A DNA stretch of 64,000 bases from Callorhinus ursinus (taxonomy: Eukaryota; Chordata; Mammalia; Carnivora; Otariidae). The notes under the pieces were generated by a model. That model was given only the letters and a program-made list of their open reading frames with translations. It had not been told where the DNA came from and did not search any database. The stretch covers positions 567,013-631,012 of the forward strand of contig NW_020313255.1 in the NCBI RefSeq assembly GCF_003265705.1, in the 5' to 3' direction. Below are positions 11,142 to 22,992 of the stretch, in pieces. A program made the translations under genes and the position numbers. Position 1 is the first letter of the stretch. Each line of letters opens with the position of its first letter.

Positions 11142-12809
11142 TCAGCTGGGCTCCATCTTGCCAGGATGAGTGGGGTCCTGGTCCTCACCCCCTTCTGGAG
11201 CAGTGGTGGATTTGGGGTTCCCGGCAGCCTCTAAAACCAGCTCTAGAGCCCCCTCGCCAGCCACTCGGCACACCTTCTCCCCTCTGGCCGCCAGGATTTC
11301 TTCAATATTCCTGAGAGAGAGGGCATCATGACGCCCTCAGCCCCGAGCCCATCCTGCACCTTGGGTCTTCAAGTGCACCCAAGGGCACCCCAGGGCCGGG
11401 CTGGAGCCGGAGCGTGGGGCCCCACGCTGGTGTGGCCATGAGGCCCCCGCACGCTGACCTCGTGAACCCTTCAGAGCCCCCAGAGGCAGCTGCTATTACT
11501 AACCCAGTCTCAAGGGACAGAGCCCCTCAGAAGTCCCACAGAACGGCCCAGGGCCACCGGCCAGGAGGCTCCGGCCCACGAGGGGTACACACTCCGCCTC
11601 ACTCACACCCCCAGTCTGGTGTGATGACCGACCAGCCAGCGCGGGCAGAGAACGCGCGTGACGCGCTAGGGCCCTGCTCTGGAGCTGACACTCTGCACCT
11701 CTGTGGGGACCAAGCAGCCACACGACAGAAGGGAGTCTGTGCTGCAGGACTCAGCCCAGCGTGCCCCTCACTTCGGGGGCGGCCTGGAGCCCGGACACGG
11801 ACAGGCCAGCGGTGAGGGCAGAGGTCCGGCAGCGAAGCAGGACCACAGGGGGCTGGTCCCATCCCCACCCGCGTCGTCTGCGGTTTTCCCGAAACTCAAA
11901 CCTAACAGCCCCTCCTGTACACCCAAGGCTGGGGAGGCGGGCTCCACGAGCCTCCCGACAGGAAGGGAGCCACGCGGACGCGGGCTGGGGCCCCAACCCT
12001 GCAGGCCAGCCCCGGGCATGGGCTTGTCCCCCCACCCTGCCCACGGGGCCTCACCTCTTCCCGCCCAGGTCTGAGAACCAGCCCAGGTTGTCGGCGATGA
12101 CGTGGTGCTTCTGGCAGCCGGGGCAGGTAACGATGACAACTCCCCGGTGGTAGGCCAGTTTGGAGATGCGCTTGGAGGACCGGCTCCCACACACCTGGGG
12201 GACACCCGAGGCCCCGGTGACGCCTGTGCCTGGTCCCGCCCCTCAGGAGGACCCCGCCCCATCTGAGGATTAACTCCACCCCGGGGCAGGGCCTCCTCCT
12301 CCTCCTCGACAGCCTACCTACCCCTGTGTGCCGGGCCCACCCCCGAGGCCAGCTCCACCCCTCCCCCGGAAAGGCCCCGCCCCCGAGGCCAGCTCCGCCC
12401 CTCTCCCGGAAAGGCCCCGCCCCCGAGGCCAGCTCCGCCCCTCTCCCGAGGCCAGCTCCGCCCCTCTCCCGAGGCCAGCTCCACCCCTCTCCCGAGGCCA
12501 GCTCCACCCCCTCCATACTGTCCTCGGCGCTCGGGGAGCCTCTTCCCGCGGCGCCGGCCGGCACCAGATGCGGACCCAGCTTCGCACCCGTCGCACGCTC
12601 ACCTTGCAAGTGTAGACAAGCTGGTAGTGCGCGGCCCCGGGCCCCGGCTCCGAGCTCAAACTCCGCCAGCCCCAGACTCTGGCCCCGGTCTGCCTTCTCC
12701 CCGCAGCCCCCGGACCGCCCCCGCGTCCCCACAACCACCTCAGGCCCGGCCCCTGGGCACGCACGCAGCTTAGTAGCGGCGGCACGCGGCTCAGCGCAGC
12801 CCACAGCAT
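11142..12809 (-). CDS. DNLZ: DNLZ, DNL-type zinc finger protein (HEP1, Zim17/Tim15 family)
   Basis: DNLZ is a mitochondrial matrix co-chaperone that keeps mortalin (mtHsp70, HSPA9) soluble and active. Three coding exons on the minus strand, 12603-12809, 12055-12194 and 11142-11310, give 171 residues with consistent phase. Residues 1 to about 55 are Arg- and Trp-rich without acidic residues early on, as expected of a mitochondrial presequence. The zinc finger has Cys68-x2-Cys71 and Cys93-x2-Cys96, followed by the family hallmark [11 protein letters not shown]. The acidic, Pro-rich C-terminus is variable. The start ATG at 12807-12809 lies in a CpG island just downstream of a YY1-like site. Human DNLZ is 178 residues; the difference is in the N-terminal linker. 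CARD9 lies immediately upstream in the same orientation. Confidence 0.95.
12341..12512. repeat. GC-box minisatellite in DNLZ intron 1
   Basis: GAGGCCAGCTC recurs at 12345, 12385, 12425, 12448, 12471 and 12494, so the spacing is 40, 40, 23, 23 and 23 bases. The longer unit carries an extra GGAAAGGCCCCGC segment. Each unit contains a CCGCCCC or CCACCCC box of the Sp1 type. The array sits in the first intron, about 90 bases past the DNLZ exon 1 donor. Confidence 0.9.
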
Positions 12810-13010
12810 CCCGCCCTCCGACCTCGGCTGCCCCGCCCCGCCCCGCGCGGCTGAAGCCGTGCCGCCGCCATCTTGGAAGCGGGCACGCGGCGTAAACGGC
12901 CCTTTCCGGCTTCCGTCCGCCGGCTGGCGGACCGGGCTCTGCTGCCCCCTGCGGGCGGGAGGTGCGCGCGCGGCTGGGACGGGTACGCGGGAGCGAGGCC
13001 AGCGGAGGCC
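12810..13010 (-). promoter_or_regulatory. DNLZ: DNLZ CpG-island promoter with YY1 and ETS motifs
   Basis: GC-rich, CpG-dense sequence lies directly upstream of the DNLZ ATG. On the gene strand, CAAGATGGCGGC (about 12864-12875) matches the YY1 site typical of housekeeping start regions, and a CCGGAAAG ETS-like site lies at about 12902-12909. No TATA box is visible. The start site is inferred to be near 12850-12880. Confidence 0.7.
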
Positions 13011-13031
13011 ACGGTACGGGGACCCCGGTCG

Positions 13032-13037
13032 TTTATT
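13032..13037 (-). terminator. CARD9: CARD9 poly(A) signal
   Basis: TTTATT on the plus strand gives AATAAA on the gene strand, 94 bases after the CARD9 stop. Cleavage near 13010-13020 would place the end of CARD9 within about 150 bases of the DNLZ start region. Confidence 0.75.
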
Positions 13038-13130
13038 TATGGAACTGCATTTGACACCCCTGCACGCAGAGCTAGAGCACGCGTGTGCGAGTCCCGGCGC
13101 GTGCTCCCGGCGCCCCTCCGGCTGGGCCGG

Positions 13131-16100
13131 CTAGGAGCCCTCGGTGTCCGTGTTGTCACTGCCCGTGGTGTTGTCCCAGTCCACCTCGCCCTGCCTCGAG
13201 CCGTGCTGCATCTTCCTGAGGGCGCGCTTCCTGCAGGGCGAGCGCGTGTCCGCTGGGCCGCCGCGCCCCCTCCGCGGCCAGCCTTCCCGGAGCCCGCCCG
13301 CGGCCGCCCCCCGCGCACCTGCGGTAGTTCTCGAAGCTCTCCTTGAGGCGCCGCCGCTCCTTCTCCGGGGGCTCCCCGCCGCTCAGGCCCGCGTCCTGCG
13401 GGAGGAGGGAGGCTCAGGCTCCTGCGACCGCACACCGCGTGCGGTCCGGCCCCTCGGAGGTCAGGACGGCGCCGGCACGCAGCCAGCCTGCCCGCGCTCC
13501 AAGCCCGTGCTCCGGCCACGGTGCCCTGGGGCCTCGGAAGACAGGCTTTCCGGGCCGCCGCGTCCTGCGCACTCCCCCTGCCCGCTGCCTCAACCAAGAA
13601 GGGGGGACTCGGCTTCCTGTTCCAAACAGTGCACCCCAAGAGCGCACGGGCAGAGACCCTTGCCATCACCCCCCGGCATCCCGGTTGGGCAGTCAGCCTT
13701 CCTGGGCTCGGTCACAGGGAGGGCCAGGCCAGCGGCGCCCTAGGGCAGCAGGGACCCCAGGGCAGCCTTACGTTGGAAGTCAGTGGAAGCTGCTCCTCCT
13801 GCAGAGCCACAAAGGGCTGCTGCGGGCTGCTCCTGTTGGCCGGGCCGCCTAGAACAGAGAATTAGGCCTGTCGGTCCTACCCAGCTGCTGGGACCACGCC
13901 TAGCATGGCCAACACCTGGCCACCTCCTGTCCCCTGAAGCTGCCGGGCCAGTCCTGCATCATCTCCCGGGCTCACTTCAACCCCAAGAGGCCTCCCATTG
14001 TGTAGACAAGAGGACTGGAGCTCCCGACTCCCTCTGGGCAGGCAGAGGCTGCTGGAAGCCCACCAGGCAGTGCCACACCATCGAACTCTGCTCCCGGGTG
14101 GGGGCTGGGGCACTGCAGCAGGTGGGAGCAGAACATTCCAAGCTATCTGGTCCCCTCAAAATTTGCCCCGGGCTCAGGACCCTCAGACAGAAGGTGCTCT
14201 GATGGGCTGGCTCCCCTAAACTGGCCAGGATGGGAGACTGGACATCTAGTCTCACGGACATCACAGGGCGAGAGACCCAGACCCAGGTCTCTCCCTGAGG
14301 CTGGCACCTTCCCTTCCTCGGCCTCTGACCCAGAAGCCCGCCCCAGCTCCTTCAAGGGGCCACGCCACCCCTGGGTTGGGCTCCCAGGGTCTCCCCTACC
14401 ATTCACTGCCTGCTGGGTCCTGCCCGCCTGTCCGCATGGTGGGCTCCGTGGCCTGAAGCTCAGGTCTCTGGGCAGCGTTAGACTGACCTGCTCCCTCACT
14501 TCTGCACCAGCTGGTCCTCTTTTGCCTCCCTTGGAGGCTGGCGGCAGGCCTGAGGCTAAGGAGGTCTGTCTGGTTTCCCACGCCACCTCCCTGCCCGGAC
14601 CTCCCCACCTCCCCTCTGACAGCCACCTTCAGAGTGAGCCCCTCAACCCCTTGCCACCCCTCGTCACCCCTCAGGCCATCTCCCTGCCACCTCTGCCTGG
14701 CCCGGAGACACGCCCCTTCCCCACTCTGTTTGCACCTCCCACACTTGCTGGCCGACTTCCCCTGCCCCCTGCCCAAGAGGAAGCTCAGGGAAAGCAGGAC
14801 GCCTCAGCCCTGCACTCCTGGGCCCAGAGTGGGCTCTGATGGAGGGACGCGCTCTCAACATCAGAGCTGGGGCATAGGCCCCACACACGGCTCTTGTTGG
14901 CTTGCTGGGGAGCCTGGGGGGTTACTCGTCCCTCCAAGCCTCAGTGTCCCCATCTGTAAAGTAGGGTTGTGAAAGATCAGTGGCACAGAGCTCTACCCTG
15001 CCAGGACTGGCGCCAACTCAGGTGACAAGGTGGCCTTGACCAGACTCGTCCGTGAGAAGCTGCCCCCTCCTCACCTTTGTCTGAGAGCTGGACGGCCTCC
15101 AGGTCCAGGGGGAGTGAGAGCTTCCAGGGAGAGAGACGGGCATCCAGTTAGACTGCCACCCTCCAGGAACCCACCCAACTTGCCGCGCTGTTCCTCAGAG
15201 ACCTGGCAGGAAGGCCCGCCCCAAGGGCCAGACGGCAGCCAGCCCGCCCAGGTGAGGCCTGGGAGGAGAGCAGCTGGCTCAGCTCCCGCAGGGGACGGTG
15301 GCCTGAAGCCCACCCTGAGGCTCACACTCACCTCCTGGGAGTTCCTGGGTGAGCTGTCCTCCAGGTCAGAGCTCTGTGGTCACAGAAGAGGGTCGGTCAG
15401 CAGACTGTGGGGAAGCCCAGCCACCCCCAGGGCCTGGGGTGGGGTGGGGCTTGGTGAGGGGTCCCCGGCCAGCCCCTGTCCTCAGGCCCCTCTCCAGCCC
15501 ACGGTTGGCCCTGGCCCCTGCCCAGAACACCCCTCCCTCCCCCTCCTGACACCCAGAGTGGCCTGCGGAGGAGGGCCCCTTACAGAGGCCAGAAGGGGCT
15601 CGGGAAGGCCTGCGACCAGCCCAGGGTCACCCTGGAGCAATAGCCGAGCCAGGCCTGGACCTGGGCTGCCTGGTGTCCCCTCCTCTGGGCTCTGGTGTCT
15701 CTGGGGACACACTTGCCCCTGAGGGCCAGTGCCCTGCACTCTACTGTGGCAGGGCTGCAGCTCTGACCAGCGTGCACAACAAAGGCCCCCCCAGCCAGCC
15801 CCTGGGAGGCCCACCAGGATGAGCGTGTCCAGCTGCTGCCGCTTGAGCCTGCCCTCCACGGCCAGCAGCTGGCCCTCACACTGGAAGAGCTGGAGTTGTA
15901 GCTCGTCTGCCTTCTCGGCCAGCTCCCGGACCTGCTTCCGCAGCGCGTCCTTCTCCTGCAGGCTTCGCGAGTGCTGTGCGTGCAGTTCCTCCCGCGTGGT
16001 GATGGCCTGTGGGGACGGCACAGGGCAGGCTCTGTCTGGGAGCTGGGCGGCCGCTGGGAGACCTCAGGCCGCCCCCGCCTCTCAGCCCGTGGTCAGTGTG

Positions 16101-19100
16101 TGCAGGAGCAGTAAGCGTTCCAAAGGACTCCCAGAACGTGAAGATAAAGCCTCAGGCCCCAATCCCAGAATAGCCCCTGCCGTCCCTGCGCCCTCCCCCA
16201 GTCCTCCAGCCCAGTGCATGGCCGGCACGGGCTCACGCCCTTCACACGGCTTTTATCAGTCTGCCGTGTGACTTGGCATCAAGAACACGGTTGTTACTGG
16301 CCATGTCATGTGCTTTACTGCGCCCATCCCCTCCACGCTCTCCGGCCAGACCACACCTGAGGACACAACTCTGACCCACACCGAGTGGCCCGCTGGGAGC
16401 CTGCCCGCTGCCTGGAGGCTATAACCCACGTGCCCTGGAGCCCTCGGCCCCAAACGGCCAGGACTTGATGAATCACTGAGAATCGCCTTCATTTGTGTCC
16501 CTGCTTCCGACTCAGGACCCACCGGAGAGAATCCTAGCCGCTCACTTGGGCTGCCCGGCCCCAGCGTCCCTGGCTGGTGGCCTGCCTTTGGTGGCTACCG
16601 CGCTCTCCCCTCCTCTGCCTGCCCCGAGGGAAGGTGGCAGCCGGGCCCCCTGTTCTGGTCGTGCTGCTTCCCTCAAGGCAGGCCCCGCGCACGGGGAGGC
16701 TTTCCGACGTGGGACTGCGGGGCCAGAGGCTCCGAACGCAGGCTGCCAGTCCCCTCCGGACGGGCGCCGAAGCGCTGGCCATAACCTGAGCAGAAAGGAC
16801 CCCGCGTGACGTGGCGGGAAGGTGGTGGAAAGCAGTGATGGGGACACAGTCCAGACGGGCTTCCGCCTCGGGGCCCCAGGAGCGCAGCCAGCCAGCCAAA
16901 GTGCCAGTGGTGTTTGAAGTTAAAAGAGCTGTTGGCTGGGGCGCCTGGTGGCTCCATCGGGTGAGCGTCCCACTCCTGATTTTGGCTCAGGTCATGGTCT
17001 TGGGGGTGGTGAGATCGAGCCCCACTCAGCGGGGAGTCTGCTCAGGATTCTCTCTCCCTCTGCCCCTCCCCACCACACGCGCTCTCTCTTGCTCTCTCTA
17101 AAATAAATAAATCTTTAAAAAAATAAAAAAGCTATTTACAAGCGAGACAGCTTCTGTTTTTATAAGACAAAAATGCAACTATACATATATTGAAAAGAAT
17201 CTGAAGGTACAACCCGCCAGTGGAATAGTTTTCCTGGCAGTGGGAGAAGGGGTCACCTTCACGATTGTTCACATTTTTCAAGGAGCTCTCAGACAAGTGC
17301 CCTCCCCCAAAAGGGCAAAGGGCAAGGCGCCGCGGCTCGGGGGAACGCGCCCCACCCTGGGGTGGGAGGTGGCGAGGTGCCTACCTGGTCCCTCTCGATG
17401 GCCACCTCCTCCATCTGCTGCAGGATGGCCTCGATGCGGTCCTTGTACATCTTGGAGTCCTTCCGGAGGGCCAGGCACTGCAGCTCGAACATCTCTTTCT
17501 CCTCCACGCACTACGGGAGTCAGCAGCTAGCCCCCACCCCCCGTTCTGGCCCCTGGTCAGTCAGGCCCAGTGGAGGGAGGGGGAGGCTGCTTGAGCCCCG
17601 GGGTCCCTGCCAACCCTGCACTTCCAGACCAGAGCCTGGGCCTGCCCATCCTGGGGGAGTACGGGCCAGGAGTGGGGGGAGGAGGCCAAGCGCCTGCACC
17701 TCCAGGGAGGGGTGAAGTTGGAGGGTGCGTTCCAGGGGCTGCGTGCACACAGGGCAGTCCCCCAGCCCACCCGGCCTGGCCTGGCCCAGGCGGAAGCCCA
17801 CCCGCCCCGGCGGCGTACCCGGGCACGCAGAGCCTCGCCCTGCCGTAGGTCCTTGCGCAGAGAGAGGATGGTGTTGGCTTGCTCCTGGTGCTCCTGCAGT
17901 GCCTGTCGCCAGTCCTCCTCCAGCACCTGGATGTAGGGACTGCTCTTGTCTGGCTTCCCCTCCTGTGGGTGGGTGGTGAAGGGGAGAGAGTGGCAGAGAA
18001 GCAGCTAGACTTGAGGGGACCCTGCTGTTGGCACCAGCATCCTGCCAGGCCCCTCCAGCTCCCATGAGCACTCACCCCGCCTGCGCGGCGGCCCCTGGCC
18101 CCCGCACGTGCGCCTCACCTGCACGGTGGCCTCCAGCTCCCGCACGCGCGACTGCAGCAGTGTCTTCTCCTGCTGCAGTTCCCACATCAGCTCCTGGCTG
18201 GGCCGCTGCTCCATGGCGTGCCTGAGCTTCAGCGTGTGCTTGCGCTCCACCCTGCAGTCATCCTCCGCCTTCATGAGGCTGTGCTTTAGCCGCTCAATCT
18301 GCGGGGAGACCCCGTCAGCCGGCCAGCCTCGCCCCACGCCCCGCCACCCTCCAGCCACGGGTGCCAGGGCACCTCCAGCTGCAAGTCGCGGCTGCGCATG
18401 AGCGCGGCGCCCTTCTCCTCGCTCTGGCGGGCCAGGCGCATGGCCAGGTCATAGTTTTCATCCTTGCAACGCTTGAGCTCACGGCTGCCCGCCTCACATT
18501 CCTCCTTGAGCCGCTGCACGCGCTCCTGGTGCTTGCGGAGCAGGCTGTCCTTCACCCGCAGCTCCTTGATGAGGTCGTCCTTGGAGCTCAGCAGCTGGGT
18601 CAGGTCCTGCACTTTCCTCTGCAGCTTCAGCACCTCGCTCATCAGCAGCTGTGTCAGGCCCGACTCCCCGGATGCGTCTGCAGACAGCTAGGCCGCGTCA
18701 GAGGGCCCGCCCGGCCCTCGGCTGCCCTGCCGCACCCCCTCCTGGGCTCCAGGCTTGAGGACCGGCCACCGCACTGCAGGAGGCTCGGGGCCCGGCCGAG
18801 GGGCCGCCCAAAGGTGCTGGTGCTCCCCTTCGAGGAAGCAGGCAGAGCTCCTGACTCACCTGCGGCCCCGTCCCCGGCCCACCCTCAGGACAGCAGCCGT
18901 GAGGCCAGGCACCCTCCCCCTTCGGCTCATTTTGTCATGATCTTGATTGTGAGGTAAGAGGACATGCAGGAAAGTGTGGCTTCGCCTGTTGCTGGGGCCA
19001 GCAGACACCCGTCCTTCCAGGAGCCGAAGCTTTGGTGGGGTCAGAGGGGTTCTGACCCAGGAACCCATGGGGGCCTCTGTCCCCCACCCCAGTATGGGTC

Positions 19101-19736
19101 TGCCTTCCTCCAGCAGCGAGAGAAGGAGCAGGGCAGAGCTGCGGCCATCCAGTGTGCCCCTTCCACCTCCTTTTGTCCCCAGTTTATCCATCAGGAGGCC
19201 AGCCATTAGCAGCCTGCCTGCGGGGTCCCAGGCCTCACCGATGATCATGGAGAAGACACGGGTGGGCTCCTTGCCCGTGACCTTCTTGTAGAGCTGTGGG
19301 TAGTAGAGCTCCAGGCTCTCAAGGAAGGCCACGTAGCCCTTGTGGCCGGTCCGCTGCAGGATGTCCAGGAGCACGCCTGAAACCCACAGGACCTGGCTGG
19401 GGCCGTGGCCATCCTGCCCACCCGCCCTGGGCTCTCCCCGGGGCCTCTGCTGTGCACGGAAGCACCACTGCTCCCAGCAGGAGGGACAAGGTATGGGGTG
19501 CTGGGGAGTGCCCGTTCCCGTGCCTGAAGCTCCTGCATGAGGCGGCACTGACCGACTTTCCGCTTGCGGATGACTAGGTTGGGGTCACTGAGCACCTGCT
19601 CCTCGTCGTCGGGGTTCAGCACCTTGCACTGCCTCAGGTAGGGTGTGATGCGCGAGGGGTCGATGACAGAGATGAGCTTCACGCGGAAGCTCTCCAGAGC
19701 ATTCCAGCACTGGTCTTCGTTCTCGTAGTCTGACAT
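13131..19736 (-). CDS. CARD9: CARD9, caspase recruitment domain adaptor
   Basis: CARD9 is a cytosolic adaptor that links Dectin-type C-type lectin receptors, via SYK and PKC-delta, to BCL10-MALT1 and NF-kappaB in myeloid cells. Twelve coding exons on the minus strand are 19553-19736, 19239-19376, 18373-18677, 18119-18298, 17819-17962, 17385-17510, 15815-16006, 15332-15373, 15075-15120, 13772-13848, 13319-13395 and 13131-13230. Together they encode 536 residues, the human length. The CARD spans about residues 6-98, with Cys10, Cys37, Arg70 and His73 present. A long coiled coil follows (about 115-420), then a Ser-rich linker with [14 protein letters not shown] and a basic tail ending in [13 protein letters not shown]. 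The acceptor at 19750 shows that a noncoding first exon lies upstream; I could not place it. The exon 3 donor (GTGCCC) is weak. Position 12 is Asn, whereas human has a Ser/Asn polymorphism. Confidence 0.96.
16938..17130 (+). mobile_element. SINEC (carnivore tRNA-derived SINE), plus orientation
   Basis: The head GGGGCGCCTGGTGGCTCC leads into the A/B-box region and a CT-rich stretch, and the element ends in AAATAAATAAATCTTT and an A-rich tail. It lies in the long CARD9 intron between the 17385 and 15815 exons, antisense to the gene. Confidence 0.9.
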
Positions 19737-19750
19737 GGCGGTGGCCGCGG

Positions 19751-22700
19751 CTGCGGGTGGTGGGAGAGCCGCTGGGAGGGGTTGTCCAGGACAGGGGTGC
19801 GGCCTCACCTGCCCCGGCCCTCCCTCCTCGGTGCTGGCCCTGTGACCTGGGGCACCAGCTCAGCCAGGGCGGCCCTCCCTGGGCCCTGCTACCCGCCGGC
19901 CCTCCCCCCCCTCCATGGGCTTTCCCTGTCCGTGGGTCGCCCTGATGAGAGTCGGGGGAGACGTGGAGGGCTCCAGGGATGGGTGGCGTCTGAGAACACT
20001 GCACGAGCCACATACTGGCCCTGCTCTGGACCCTGCACTCCCCATCCCGGAAGCGTGGGGCTGGCAGGCCACCACCTCCTACCCACTGGCAGGGCCCCCC
20101 AGGCACGTGTGGGTAGGCAGGCACCCAGGCTGGGGCGGCAAGCCTGGGGCAGTGACCCACCCGCCCACGCGTGCGCGCCAGACAGGGCTGTGGGGGACTT
20201 CCTCCTTCCTGGACGTGGCAGCCGCTCAGAGCTTAGCCCCACTGCCCCCTCCTTCCGGCGGCCAGCTGGTGGTGCAACAGTGGCACAGGCGGCTCGCTCG
20301 GGAAGGGTGACTGTGGACCGCCCACAGGAGAGCCAGGCCCGCCGCATCCGGAGGCCCGCCCCAGCGCCGTTCTGGCGCCCTCTGCAGGCTCTCAGGTCCT
20401 GGGCACCAGCCACCGTGGGGCTCTTCTCCCTTCCCAGACGAAGCCTGTTCCCATGCACTCAGGCTCCCCAACAAGGGGGCCATCCGTGTCGGGACCACCC
20501 AGTGCTGCTCCCTTCCACCAGTGGGGGTGGGAACCACTCTCTTGAGGCCTGGGCCAAACCAGAAGCCTCCTCCTGGTGGCGGGGACGGAGACGCTGACCC
20601 ACCGCCACCTCAGAGCACCCTCAGCCGGTGTGGGAACGTGGTTTCCAGCCCAGAGGGGCTAGACCACGCTCCCAGAGGTCCAGGTGGCAGCAGGCAGGGT
20701 CTTTGCAGGAGTTTCTCTGACTTCCCATGGCCCTTGGTCATCCCATCCAGCCAGAGACACACACTAGCACTCAGTGGATGGCCCTTGGAATGTTCAGCCT
20801 GCTCCCTGCCTCTCCCGCCTAAAATCCACAAGTCCCACACCTGACACCCTGCTGTTAAGTCCATTGAGACGAACAAGCAGGTACCACGTGGCTGTGAAAG
20901 TGGATAGGCAGAAGAGTTGAGGCCACTTACTGCCCTTCTGGGGTAAGTGCCCCAGAACCTGGCTCCCTGCCCCAGGAGCCCTGAGCAGAGACACAGGTGT
21001 CTTCCTGGCACCTTCAGAAAGGGCAGCAGCCCCGCCTACCTCAGGGTCCCGGAGAGGCACCTGCACGGTGGGACACTGGTCAGCCTGGGCCAGCCCGATC
21101 CGATGAACAGGAGGAGGTGCTGCTGGCTGGCTGGCAGAGCCCGGGAGGAAAGCTGTGCACTTCCTGATGGTGCTGTGCTGGTTAGCTCCACGGAGCCCGG
21201 CAGGTCCTGCCCAAGGGAGCCAGTCCCTGGGCCTGCCTTCTGATTCGTCTGCCTGGCAGGGCCCGGGAGGCGGGGCGGAGGAAAGTGGAAGTCTTGCTCA
21301 GAGGCCTGGAGGCCCAGCCCTGCGCCCACTAAGTGGAAGTGTGAGCAAAGACCCTCCCCGGAGCTGGAGGAGGTCAGTGCACTGTCCAGTCTGCTCTGGC
21401 CTGGACACGGGCTTCCGGAGGCTTCTCCAGCAGGGGTCGGCTGGGGACCAGCAATGCAGGCAGCCTGCAAGGTGCAGGTGGGGATCCCAGGGCTTTGGGC
21501 CCAACTCTGGGCTCTCCGCCAGGGGCCCACACACGCAGCTGGCCAGCAAGGGGCCTTGATCACATGAGGGTTGCAGTGTAGCATCCAGAGGGCACGTGGC
21601 TGGAGAGGCCGCTGCGGCCCCCAAAAGGCCAGGGGCTTGGCCACGCTTGCCCCACAGGGCCACCAGCCCGCACCACAGCTAGCCCAGCACACCCCCGCCC
21701 TTCCGGGAAGAGTCTCCCCTCAGCAAGCTCTCTCCGCCCAGGACACACGGGACTGTGACAGCCGGCTTCCAGGACCCTGAGGCCACTCTCCACGGCCCCC
21801 CAAACCAACCCCCAGGCCAATGCCTTGCCGGGGCAGCTGTGCTGGCGGCCGGAGACGCTGGCTGCCAGGCCGAGGGAACAGCTAGGGAGAGGCCGGACAG
21901 GCAGCGCAGGTCCTGACCAGGGCTCCTGGCTCCACCTTCCCAAGGCAGCTGCCTTCTGCCTGACCAGCTCCCTGCCTGTGGGCTCTCCATCCTCAGTCCC
22001 TGGGCTTTGCCTCCCGCGCGTCTGAGTCACGGGGTGGCGGGCAGCCTGCACCCCCCTGCCCCCCGCAGGTCTCTGGGAGGACAGAGGCTGACATCATGCC
22101 TCCAGAAGCAGCCAGTCCTGGGCCTGGAGCGGTGACCACCGGTGTCCCCATTTTGCAAAATGAAGCTAATAAAAGGTGTCTCCCTCACAGTGGGTGTTTG
22201 CAAAAATTCAACAACAGAAACATCATGTTTTCCATATCAGAAACTAGAAATCAGTAACAAAAAGCTAACTGGAAAATCCTTAAACGTTTGAAAATTAAAC
22301 AGAAACCTCTAAACAACCACAGGTCCAAAGAAGCCCCCAGGAGAAGTAGAAACGAGCCGAAAAAGCACTGGGCACAAACTAAAAAGTGAAAGCACATTCA
22401 CGAGGCTGTGTGGTGGTGGGTCAGTCCCAGTGGGTGCGGCACCCTGCGGGAGGGTCACATGCAGAGAACACAGGAACAAAGCCTCTAGAACCAAGTGCCT
22501 CAAAAGGCTGCACACCAAAACCAAGGCTGAGCATCCCTCCGAGCTGTGGAGGGTGCTGGGGCTTGGCATCCTGCCAAGCAGCGGCCTCTCAGGAGGAAGG
22601 CGGCACTGGCCTGGGGCTGCTGCACCACTTGTGGCAGCCTGGCTGCCGCTGGTTCCAGGAGCCCACCTCGGCTGGCAGTGTGGTCAGAAGGCAGCGAGGC

Positions 22701-22970
22701 GGGGTCCACCCCAGTCCCCGTGGCCGCACCACGACCAGTGGCCACCTGGGAGCTCGTGGCAGGCCCCTCGGTCTGAGCCACAAGCATGTCTTGTGGAAAG
22801 GGCACCCCACACCCAACACTGAGGCCTGGGGTTCAGGGGGCTCCTCGGATCTCAGGGCCCAGCCAGCCGGCTCCCGACGTGGCCAGAGGAGGCCCCAACC
22901 CTCTGTACACTGCCCGGTCTCTCTCAGGGCAACATCATAAGAACCTGGGGACTTGCTTTTTAATAAAAAA
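19751..22970. other. Spacer between CARD9 and SNAPC4
   Basis: This holds the unlocated CARD9 promoter and noncoding first exon, an old L1 piece and otherwise GC-rich spacer. No coding exon with splice sites and family similarity was found on either strand. Confidence 0.5.
22215..22395 (+). mobile_element. Degraded L1 ORF2-region fragment
   Basis: A-rich sequence containing the series AACTAGAAATCAGTAACAAAA, AACTGGAAAATCC and GAAAATTAAACAGAAACC resembles the internal part of L1 ORF2. Stops and substitutions are frequent, so it is an old, dead copy. Confidence 0.6.
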
Positions 22971-22986
22971 AAAAATAAGCCATTCC

Positions 22987-22992
22987 TTTATT
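22987..22992 (-). terminator. SNAPC4: Candidate SNAPC4 poly(A) signal
   Basis: TTTATT on the plus strand is the first canonical AATAAA on the gene strand past the SNAPC4 stop, 1.1 kb away. A non-canonical signal nearer the stop cannot be excluded. Confidence 0.5.

Noticed and set aside
12341..12512. The tandem array as a CRISPR-like array
   Set aside because: Units abut without unique spacers, are GC-box-rich, and lie in a vertebrate intron.
11902..12804. 300-codon minus-strand frame reading from DNLZ exon 1 through the intron
   Set aside because: It is read-through of the minisatellite in intron 1; the GTGAGC donor at 12602 and the zinc-finger exon at 12194 define the real gene.
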